DNA from: Deltaproteobacteria bacterium
Lineage (GTDB): Bacteria > Myxococcota_A > UBA9160 > SMWR01
Length of the DNA: 8,510 bases
Assembly: GCA_029261905.1 (NCBI GenBank)
Contig: JAJDAM010000664.1
Span: 1 to 8,510 of the forward strand
Direction of reading: 5' to 3'
The first letter of the stretch is position 1; each line of letters begins with the position of its first letter. The notes beneath the pieces were generated by a model. It did not search any database. It saw only the letters and a program-made list of their open reading frames with translations, and was not told the origin of the DNA. This document shows, piece after piece, positions 1 through 5,200 of this stretch. Both the position numbers and the translations under genes were made by a program.

Positions 1-35
1 CCAGTAGCCGGGCTGTTTTGGTCGCTCGCATCCCT

Positions 36-49
36 GCCGGTGGCCCGGC
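36..49 (-). terminator. Weak hairpin just after ddl stop
   Basis: Two bases past the ddl stop codon (reading leftward) the sequence forms a perfect 5-bp stem, GCCGG with CCGGC, around a 4-base loop. No T-tract follows on the minus strand, so it is not a classical intrinsic terminator. Its position directly after the stop is the only argument for a role in ending transcription or stabilising the 3' end. Stems this short are common by chance in GC-rich DNA. The remaining bases 1-35 show no recognisable gene or site. Confidence 0.2.
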
Positions 50-51
50 CG

Positions 52-1143
52 CTAGGTCCTTTCGTAGTGGGTCTCCAGCGACGCCTTGGTCTGGTGGCGC
101 GCAATCGCCAACTCGATCAGGCGATCGAGCAACGCGGCGTAGCTCAAACCGGTCGCCTCCCAGAGCTTCGGGTACATGGAGCCATCCGTGAACCCAGGCA
201 GGCTGTTGACCTCATTGATGTAGAACTGGTCGGACTCTCGGTCGAGCAGGAAGTCGACTCGAGCCAGGCCGGAACCCTCGAGGGTTCGTGTTGCCTCGAT
301 GGCCAGGCGCCTGACCTCGGCCGTCTGGTCCGCGTCGAGTGGGGCCGGGATCAGTAGTTCCGTGTCGTCGTCGTGATACTTCGCCTCGTAGTCGTAGAAG
401 TCGTGCCGCGTGCGGATCTCTCCCGGAACGGACGCTTCGATTGGCTCGTTACCGAGTAGCGCGACTTCGATTTCTCGCGCGTCCACGCCACGCTCGGCGA
501 GCAGCTTGGTGTCGAACCTGGCCGCGTGGTGCAGCGCTGGAAGCAGTTCCGCTGCCTTCCCCACACGCGAGATGCCGATCGAAGACCCCTGGTTGGCTGG
601 CTTCACGAATAGTGGCAGACCGATTTCGGCGAGGATTCGTGAGGCGACGGCCTCGGGCTGCGCTCGCAGCTGATCGGTGCGGATGCAGACCCATGGAGTG
701 ACCGGCAATCCGGCAGCCTGGAGCAGCCGTTTCGATACCTCCTTGTCCATCTGCAGAGCCGAACCCAGTACGCCCGACCCGACATACGCCACATCGGCCA
801 TTTCGAGTAGGCCTTGTAGCGACCCGTCTTCGCCACCTCGGCCGTGGATGATCGGAAACATCACGTCGAGATGGATCGAGTCGGTGCCGACGACGTCACT
901 TGCCGACACGATCGTGTGATCCCCCGGGACCGCGGGGAGATTGACCTCGGCGCCGTCGACGGTGGCCGCCAGAGAGAGTGCATCTGTGCCCAGATGCCAG
1001 CGTCCATCGGGGCTCACTGCGATTCGAACCACGTCGTATCGAGTCGGATCGAGCGCATCCAGGATCGATCTCGCAGACGACAGCGATACTTCGTGCTCGA
1101 CGGAGCGACCTCCGAAGAGCAGCCCTACACGCAACTTGCCCAT
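52..1143 (-). CDS. ddl: D-alanine--D-alanine ligase, long (DdlA-like) form
   Basis: This cytoplasmic ATP-grasp enzyme joins two D-alanines, using ATP, to make the dipeptide that ends the peptidoglycan stem peptide. The 363-residue product is close in length to E. coli DdlA (about 364) rather than the shorter DdlB. Visible motifs are FGGRSVEHEVS (10-20; Glu16 in the substrate site), HGRGGEDGS (100-108), the ATP-binding Lys181 in VKPANQGSSIG (180-190), the omega-loop FYDYEAKY (249-256) expected of D-Ala-D-Ala rather than D-Ala-D-Lac ligases, and the metal-binding INEVNSLPGFT (309-319) followed by SMYPKLW. The ATG at 1143 is chosen because MGKLRVGLLFGG matches the family N-terminus and GAGGGG lies 3 bases upstream. 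The frame stays open to 1377, but that extension is not ligase-like. Divergent from larE. Family and start assignment are very secure. Confidence 0.97.
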   Translation of the reverse strand: MGKLRVGLLFGGRSVEHEVSLSSARSILDALDPTRYDVVRIAVSPDGRWHLGTDALSLAATVDGAEVNLPAVPGDHTIVSASDVVGTDSIHLDVMFPIIHGRGGEDGSLQGLLEMADVAYVGSGVLGSALQMDKEVSKRLLQAAGLPVTPWVCIRTDQLRAQPEAVASRILAEIGLPLFVKPANQGSSIGISRVGKAAELLPALHHAARFDTKLLAERGVDAREIEVALLGNEPIEASVPGEIRTRHDFYDYEAKYHDDDTELLIPAPLDADQTAEVRRLAIEATRTLEGSGLARVDFLLDRESDQFYINEVNSLPGFTDGSMYPKLWEATGLSYAALLDRLIELAIARHQTKASLETHYERT

Positions 1144-1146
1144 AAA

Positions 1147-1152
1147 CCCCTC
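1147..1152 (-). promoter_or_regulatory. Shine-Dalgarno site of ddl
   Basis: On the minus strand GAGGGG sits 3 bases before the ATG at 1143, with the GAGG core 5 bases away. This purine-rich match is what fixes the ddl start at 1143 and argues against the 78-codon longer frame. It contrasts with larE and gatC, which show no such site. Confidence 0.7.
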
Positions 1153-1159
1153 AACCCAG

Positions 1160-1174
1160 CTCCGCTCTGCGGAG
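1160..1174. repeat. Inverted repeat in ddl leader
   Basis: CTCCGC and GCGGAG form a perfect 6-bp inverted repeat around TCT, 17 to 31 bases upstream of the ddl start. A second, smaller perfect stem (CCGTC, loop GTCA, GACGG) lies at 1202-1215. Either could be a leader hairpin in the ddl mRNA or a protein-binding site in the shared ddl/larE control region. The first lies just upstream of the ddl Shine-Dalgarno site without covering it. No known operator is recognised. A weak minus-strand TATCCT at 1265-1260 could be a ddl -10 box, but it lacks a good -35 partner. Confidence 0.35.
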
Positions 1175-1313
1175 ACTGCCCCGCGTTGCCAGCTCCCTCT
1201 CCCGTCGTCAGACGGCAGCAGGCGCTCGACGACGCCCAGCTTGGTTCCACCCCATCCCGAGGATAGCCGCACTGCATGGCTCGCGAACAGGGAGCTCGTC
1301 GAATCCCGGTCGC

Positions 1314-1342
1314 TTGACCCTGGAACCGCCGCTTCGTACCCT
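1314..1342 (+). promoter_or_regulatory. Candidate larE promoter giving a leaderless mRNA
   Basis: TTGACC at 1314-1319 matches five of six bases of the sigma-70 -35 consensus. It is followed after exactly 17 bases by TACCCT at 1337-1342, which keeps the key T, A and final T of TATAAT. Only six bases (1343-1348) separate the -10 box from the proposed GTG start of larE, so transcription would begin at or next to the start codon. No Shine-Dalgarno sequence precedes that GTG, which agrees with leaderless translation. The spacing is ideal but the -10 is weak and there is no experimental support. Confidence 0.42.
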
Positions 1343-1348
1343 GCGGAC

Positions 1349-2311
1349 GTGGAAAACCCCTCCGATCTCGATTCCAAGCAGGCGGCTCTCGAAGCCGAAC
1401 TCCGTTCCGCCGGGCGTGTCCTGATCGCTTTTTCGGGGGGCGTGGATTCGAGCTACCTCGCCTACGCGGCTTCGCGATGGTTGGGTGAGGATGCGCTTGC
1501 CGTTACCGCATTGTCCGCTTCCTATCCGGAGTCCCATCGCGTGATGGCCGAGAAGGTCAGCGCTGATTTCCAGATCGCGCACCGCACGGTCTCGACGCAC
1601 GAACTCGACAACGCGGAATATCGCGCGAACGCACCCGATCGCTGTTACCACTGCAAGACCGAACTGTTCGATGTGCTCGGCGCCCTTCGCGAGGAACTCC
1701 ACTTCGACGCGGTGGCTTACGGAGTGAACACGGATGATACGGGAGACTTCCGCCCGGGCCACCGCGCCGCGGACGAGCACGCCGTGCTCTCGCCGTTTCT
1801 GACAGCGGGCCTGAACAAGAGCGAGATCCGCGAACTATCTCGCCGTGCGGGGCTGCCGACGGCGGATCTTCCCGCTTCGGCTTGTCTCTCTTCGCGGCTC
1901 CCGTACGGCACCACCGTGACACCGGAGCGTCTGCGCCAGGTCGAACAGGGAGAGGAGCGGCTCCGCGAGCTCGGCTACCGACAAGTTCGACTGCGACATC
2001 ACGGCCCGATGGCACGCGTCGAGATTGCGCCGGACGAACTGGCGCGGGCACTCGATCCACGTCAGGCGCAGGCCATCGTCGATGCGATCAAGCCGCTGGG
2101 GTTCCGCTGGGTATCGCTCGACCTGGAGGGTTACCGGACCGGCTCATTGAACGAAGTATTGACGATCACCAGCGATTCGTTCGGCAAAGTCGCGGGCGGC
2201 GCAAAGGAACTGCGTGTCGTACCGGCCGACAACGGCCCGAACATCCCTCACAGCACTTCTCACAACACTCTCAGTACAACAGCAAAAGAGGCCAGGAGAT
2301 TCGATGACTGA
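1349..2311 (+). CDS. larE: ATP-dependent sacrificial sulfur transferase LarE
   Basis: LarE adenylates the carboxylate of the pyridinium dicarboxylate mononucleotide made by LarB and then inserts sulfur, a step toward the nickel-pincer cofactor of lactate racemase and related LarA enzymes; it acts in the cytosol. Starting at GTG 1349 the protein has 320 residues. The PP-loop SGGVDS is at 29-34, CYHCKTELF at 99-107, GVNTDDTGDFRPG at 125-137, the family motif ACLSSRLPYGT at 178-188, and the typical C-terminal LDLEGYRTGSLN at 257-268. Cys179 corresponds by position to the sulfur-donating Cys176 of Lactobacillus plantarum LarE; the only other cysteines are 99 and 102. The frame is open back to 941, but that part lies opposite ddl and is not LarE-like. 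The product runs about 49 residues beyond the usual family end (after residue 271). No larB, larC or larA is present, so its true substrate is unproven. It overlaps the next gene by 8 bp. Confidence 0.9.
   Translation: MENPSDLDSKQAALEAELRSAGRVLIAFSGGVDSSYLAYAASRWLGEDALAVTALSASYPESHRVMAEKVSADFQIAHRTVSTHELDNAEYRANAPDRCYHCKTELFDVLGALREELHFDAVAYGVNTDDTGDFRPGHRAADEHAVLSPFLTAGLNKSEIRELSRRAGLPTADLPASACLSSRLPYGTTVTPERLRQVEQGEERLRELGYRQVRLRHHGPMARVEIAPDELARALDPRQAQAIVDAIKPLGFRWVSLDLEGYRTGSLNEVLTITSDSFGKVAGGAKELRVVPADNGPNIPHSTSHNTLSTTAKEARRFDD
2294..2299 (+). promoter_or_regulatory. Shine-Dalgarno of C45-like gene, inside larE
   Basis: AGGAGA, a near-perfect ribosome-binding sequence, ends 4 bases before the ATG at 2304. 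It lies within the last codons of larE, where the same bases read as two adjacent rare arginine codons (AGG AGA). It decides the start at 2304 over the longer in-frame start at 2214, and it makes translation of the second gene likely to depend on ribosomes finishing larE. Confidence 0.75.
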
Positions 2312-3206
2312 CGTACTGACTTGCGAAGGTGCGCCTCGTGATCTCGGGCTCGATCAGGGGCGTTGGGTTCGCTCGACGCTATCGGCCAGCTATTGCGCGC
2401 ACTCGACACTCGAGCGCCTGCGCTGGAGGTTGGGACGCCACTCCGAGACCAGCTGGTATGTGGCTCGAGACCTGCGCCGCTATTTTCCGCAGCAATCGGA
2501 AGCGATCGAGGGGATGAGCCGGGGTGCAGGTGTTCCGGGCGCGTGGCTGGTCGACAAGATCACGCGTGAATCTCGGCTCGTGGCAGCCAAGGGAAGCCTC
2601 GCATTCGCTGCGGCGAGCGAGCTGACCGACGGACAAGCGATCCTCTCCCGCACCTATCCCGAAGGTTCGATCGTCCGGCGCTGTCGCCCGGACGGTGGAT
2701 TTGCTTCGGTCGAGGTGATTCGACCGTGGGCGACGGCACCACTTGCCGGCATCAACGAAGGCGGGCTCGCTGTCGCGACGATTCCACAGCCGAGTCGCTC
2801 GAATTCGGGAGGGTGTGCGGCTCCGGTCACGCTGCTGGCGCACGACTGCCTTTCGCGGTTCGAGAGTATCGATGCGGCGGTCGATTGGTGCATGGCGCGA
2901 CCTGGAGCTGGTGGCGCGACGATTCTGCTGGCGGACACGTCGGGAGAGATCGCTGGCGTCCACGCTGAAGGTTCTCAGCGACGCGTCTTCCGCCCGGCGG
3001 ATGGACTGCTGGTCCAGACGGGCGGGCACGAGCGCGAGGACGAGATCGCCAAGGCACTGTGGCAGGCCTCGCCGCTGGTGGCGGCTGACCTCGGACGATT
3101 TCTGGGCACGTCTTTGATCACGCTCGATCCCAGTGGTCGACGCTTGGGATTGCTGAAGGCTTCTGGCGCCGATGGACGTGACCGTTGGCTCGGGGTCGAA
3201 GGCTAG
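2304..3206 (+). CDS. Acyl-CoA:6-aminopenicillanate acyltransferase (peptidase C45)-like protein, atypical active site
   Basis: The 300-residue product resembles, by eye and from memory, the Ntn-hydrolase family of fungal isopenicillin N acyltransferase, whose members self-cleave before a Cys and then hydrolyse or exchange amide bonds. Matching segments in order are CEGAPRDLGLDQG (7-19), YFPQQSEAIEGMSRGAGV (60-77), KGSLAFAAASELTDGQ (96-111), AGINEGGLAVA (148-158), ATILLADTSGEIAGVHAEG (205-223), VQTGGH (237-242) and a closing ITLDPSGRRLGLL-type strand. Where the family has Gly-Cys, the self-cleavage site and nucleophile, this protein has Gly97-Ser98. The usual QN or RN pair after it reads SR, and the usual TNH reads TGGH. 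It may therefore be a Ser-dependent Ntn enzyme, an altered hydrolase or a non-catalytic relative. No signal peptide or membrane segment is seen, so it is probably cytosolic. Its ATG overlaps the larE stop by 8 bp, indicating translational coupling. Fold call moderate, function unknown. Confidence 0.6.
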   Translation: MTDVLTCEGAPRDLGLDQGRWVRSTLSASYCAHSTLERLRWRLGRHSETSWYVARDLRRYFPQQSEAIEGMSRGAGVPGAWLVDKITRESRLVAAKGSLAFAAASELTDGQAILSRTYPEGSIVRRCRPDGGFASVEVIRPWATAPLAGINEGGLAVATIPQPSRSNSGGCAAPVTLLAHDCLSRFESIDAAVDWCMARPGAGGATILLADTSGEIAGVHAEGSQRRVFRPADGLLVQTGGHEREDEIAKALWQASPLVAADLGRFLGTSLITLDPSGRRLGLLKASGADGRDRWLGVEG

Positions 3207-3239
3207 TCCCGACGCAATTCGGACTCGTCTTCGAGTGAC

Positions 3240-4754
3240 TCAGCGTTTGCGGCCGCGGGGACCCTTCCGGTTGCGCGAACCGCTGCGTCCGGGGCGGGAT
3301 CCTTTGGATTTCGGTCCTCGCTCCGGGGCGGTGTTGTAGCGTTCGTCGTCGGCTGAGTCGGAGCCTGAGTCGGAGCCTGAGTCGGAGGTCGAGTCGGGGG
3401 TCGCGGCGGCCCGGGTTTCGGTCACAGTGGTTTCCGGTTTGTGTTCCTTTAGATAGAACGCGCACAGGGCTGCCAACTCGCGCTTTCCGTCCTTGTTTGC
3501 GACGAGATCTTCGACCATCGGGATGAACCGGTCGATTTTCGCGCCGCGATCGCGTTCGGGCAGCGCTCGGATCTCCTGTTCGACCTTGACCGAGAGTCGC
3601 GCGCGCAGGCGAGCCAGAGTGTCTTTTTCCGTCGGAAGTTTGCGTTCTTTGATCTCGATCTTGTTCACATTCTGCAGGTAGCGGAAGTTCCCGATGTCGA
3701 GCCCGGACACCAACGAGATCGCGATGCCCGCCTTTCCAGCCCGCCCGGTGCGACCGGTTCGGTGCACGTAGATTTCCGGAGATTGGGGCGCCGAATAGCT
3801 GATGACGTGGCTCAAATCGCTGATGTCGATCCCACGCGCCGCAACATCGGTCGCGACCAGGTAGCGCAGATTGCCGCCCTTGATACGCGCCATCGCTTGC
3901 TCGCGCGCGGCTTGCGACAGGTCGCCAGAAATCTGGTCGGCATCGAGGCCGAGTCGCTGCAGATACGCGGTCACGAAACGAACATCGTCTTTGGTGTTGC
4001 AGAAGATGATGGCGCTCTCGGGATCTTCGTCCTCCAGGATTCGCGCCAGATTCGCCTCTTTCTCCTGGGCGGTCGTGACCATGAAATAGTGCTCGATCTG
4101 CTGGGGGGCGAGTTGTCCCTCCGCCGGCGAAACGAACACGGGATCATTGAGAAAGACCCGAGACAGCGAACGAACCCGTTCCGGGATGGTCGCCGAAAAC
4201 AGGCAGGACTGGCGTTCTTTCGGCAGGTACTTCTCGATCTCACGCATGTCCGGCCAGAACCCGAGCGACAACAGCTCGTCCGCTTCATCGAGAACCAGCG
4301 TGCGAACGTTGTCGAAGTTGAGGTTCCCGGATCCCAAGTGGTCGAGTATCCGACCCGGTGTGCCGACGACGACGTGAGCGCCCGCTTCGATGCCTTCGAG
4401 TTGCTGCGTATATCCGACGCCTCCATAGATCGGTAGGCAGCGGACACCGAGGTGCTTGCCGAGTGCGGCGATCTCGCCCGCTACCTGGTTGGCCAGTTCC
4501 CTCGTCGGCAACATCACCAGCGCCTGGGTGACCGGTTTCAAAGGGTCGAGCGCCCGTACGATCGGGATGCCGAACGCGCCGGTCTTCCCGCTGCCGGTGT
4601 GCGCCTGGACGATCATGTCCCGGCCCTCCTCCATCGGCGGCAGGGATTTGGATTGTACGGGCGTGGGGGTCGCCCAGCCCAGATCGCGGATGCCGTTCTG
4701 GAGTCCTTCGGGGAGATCGGCGAATACTTCGTGAAGCTCTGTAGGCTCAGTCAT
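3240..4754 (-). CDS. DEAD-box ATP-dependent RNA helicase
   Basis: This cytosolic enzyme unwinds short RNA duplexes with ATP, typically in ribosome assembly, RNA decay or cold adaptation. The 504-residue product has the full motif set: Q motif (Phe11, then GWATPTPVQ 26-34), Walker A AHTGSGKT (51-58), PTRELANQ (83-90), TPGR (132-135), DEAD (156-159), SAT (187-189), IIFCNTKDD (249-257), ATDVAARGID (301-310) and HRTGRTGR (331-338). Residues 441-504 are a low-complexity tail: an acidic SDSG repeat (about 457-470) and then a strongly basic Gly/Arg/Lys/Ser end, likely to bind RNA. The conserved core supports DEAD-box identity, but the subfamily (DeaD, CshA, RhlE) is not settled. The ATG at 4754 is chosen because MTEPTELHEVFADL leads straight into the Q motif; the 42-codon longer frame is not helicase-like. 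No Shine-Dalgarno is visible. Convergent with the C45-like gene and divergent from gatC. Confidence 0.96.
   Translation of the reverse strand: MTEPTELHEVFADLPEGLQNGIRDLGWATPTPVQSKSLPPMEEGRDMIVQAHTGSGKTGAFGIPIVRALDPLKPVTQALVMLPTRELANQVAGEIAALGKHLGVRCLPIYGGVGYTQQLEGIEAGAHVVVGTPGRILDHLGSGNLNFDNVRTLVLDEADELLSLGFWPDMREIEKYLPKERQSCLFSATIPERVRSLSRVFLNDPVFVSPAEGQLAPQQIEHYFMVTTAQEKEANLARILEDEDPESAIIFCNTKDDVRFVTAYLQRLGLDADQISGDLSQAAREQAMARIKGGNLRYLVATDVAARGIDISDLSHVISYSAPQSPEIYVHRTGRTGRAGKAGIAISLVSGLDIGNFRYLQNVNKIEIKERKLPTEKDTLARLRARLSVKVEQEIRALPERDRGAKIDRFIPMVEDLVANKDGKRELAALCAFYLKEHKPETTVTETRAAATPDSTSDSGSDSGSDSADDERYNTAPERGPKSKGSRPGRSGSRNRKGPRGRKR
3349..3396 (-). repeat. 12-bp tandem repeat in helicase tail
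   Basis: Four consecutive 12-bp units end in GAGTCG on the plus strand. Two are identical (3361-3372 and 3373-3384) and the outer two are diverged. On the coding strand the unit reads TCC GAC TCA GGC, encoding Ser-Asp-Ser-Gly. Because 12 is a multiple of three, gain or loss of a unit would lengthen or shorten the acidic linker without shifting the frame, so copy number may vary between strains. Confidence 0.85.
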
Positions 4755-4765
4755 AGGTGCGAGCG

Positions 4766-4774
4766 AGGCTATCA
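4766..4774 (-). promoter_or_regulatory. Possible extended -10 box of the helicase gene
   Basis: On the minus strand TGATAGCCT has the extended -10 pattern TGnTAnnnT. It ends 11 bases before the helicase ATG, which would give an mRNA leader of only about four or five bases. No -35 hexamer lies at the right distance. This is a pattern match only. It agrees with the lack of a ribosome-binding site at this start. Confidence 0.27.
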
Positions 4775-4846
4775 CGCTTGACAGGTGCGGGCTCGTTAGA
4801 TGCCCCTCTCGCAACCCACAGCGTCCGTCAGAGGCCGTTGGCACGA

Positions 4847-4871
4847 GGAGCCCCCAGGGAGCTGGCGCTCC
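4847..4871. repeat. Two-tier inverted repeat upstream of gatC
   Basis: GGAGC (4847-4851) pairs with GCTCC (4867-4871). Inside, CCAG (4854-4857) pairs with CTGG (4862-4865), leaving a GGAG loop (4858-4861) and a small CC/C internal loop. It ends 26 bases before the gatC start and overlaps the position where a -35 element would be expected for the TAGGCT box. It could be a leader hairpin if transcription begins further upstream, or a binding site for a regulator of gatC. No known element is recognised. Confidence 0.35.
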
Positions 4872-4885
4872 AGCACGCACACTCC

Positions 4886-4891
4886 TAGGCT
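4886..4891 (+). promoter_or_regulatory. Possible gatC -10 box (leaderless geometry)
   Basis: TAGGCT fits TAnnnT and is separated from the gatC ATG by exactly six bases, the same arrangement as the TACCCT box before larE. No Shine-Dalgarno precedes gatC. The -35 region (about 4863-4868, TGGCGC) is poor, so the case rests on geometry. A perfect TTGACA at 4778-4783 is too far upstream to pair with it. Confidence 0.28.
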
Positions 4892-4897
4892 GACTCG

Positions 4898-5200
4898 ATG
4901 TCGCACATCAACCGGTCGCAGATCGATCGCGTCGCCGAACTCGCCCGGCTATCGCTGTCTGACGAGGAGGCAGATCGGCTTTCGATCGAGCTCGATTCGT
5001 TTCTGGGATACGTCGAGACGCTCAACGAACTCAATACCGAGGGAATCGTCCCTACCTCACATCCGATTCCTCTTTCGACACCGATGAGAGATGATCTGCC
5101 AGAGCCGCCGATCGATCCGGAACTCGCGATCCGCAATGCGCCTGAGTCGGCGGGCAGCGCGTTCGTGGTTCCGAAGGTGATCGACTCCGAGTCTCTGTAG
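4898..5200 (+). CDS. gatC: Aspartyl/glutamyl-tRNA amidotransferase subunit C
   Basis: GatC is the small subunit that wraps around GatA and GatB and stabilises the GatCAB amidotransferase in the cytosol. The 100-residue length is normal. The N-terminal helix pair (INRSQIDRVAELARLSLSDEE, residues 4-24) and a following helical stretch (LDSFLGYVETLNELNTEG, 32-49) are typical. The C-terminal half carries the extended PTSHP (52-56), the acidic MRDD (62-65) and the NAPES...FVVPKVI ending (79-95) that family members share. It opens the operon and its TAG stop abuts the gatA ATG with no gap. No Shine-Dalgarno is visible; a TAnnnT box lies six bases before the start. Confidence 0.95.
   Translation: MSHINRSQIDRVAELARLSLSDEEADRLSIELDSFLGYVETLNELNTEGIVPTSHPIPLSTPMRDDLPEPPIDPELAIRNAPESAGSAFVVPKVIDSESL

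Noticed and set aside
941..1348. 136-codon N-terminal extension of larE
   Set aside because: Most of it lies opposite ddl and has no LarE-like sequence. The GTG at 1349 gives the usual distance to the PP-loop.
1144..1377. 78-codon N-terminal extension of ddl
   Set aside because: The frame is open, but the ligase family begins at the MGKLRVGLLFGG region, which has its own Shine-Dalgarno at 1147-1152. The extension is not ligase-like and would overlap the larE start.
2214..2303. Longer start for the C45-like gene
   Set aside because: It would overlap larE by about 98 bases; the ATG at 2304 has a near-perfect Shine-Dalgarno and begins right before the family's first motif.
3207..3239. Bidirectional terminator between the C45-like gene and the helicase
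   Set aside because: Two mutually exclusive short stems exist (AGTCC with GGACT at 3205-3225, and ACTCG with CGAGT at 3223-3236), but neither is strong and neither is followed by a T-tract.
3118..3465. Minus-strand frame with an Arg-Leu repeat
   Set aside because: The Arg-Leu run is the out-of-frame reading of the helicase SDSG repeat.
4778..4801. Perfect TTGACA followed by TTAGAT, plus strand
   Set aside because: The spacer is only 12 bases, too short for a sigma-70 promoter, and no better -10 lies at 16 to 18 bases.
4755..4880. 42-codon N-terminal extension of the helicase
   Set aside because: It is not helicase-like and spans the divergent control region; the ATG at 4754 leads directly into the Q motif.
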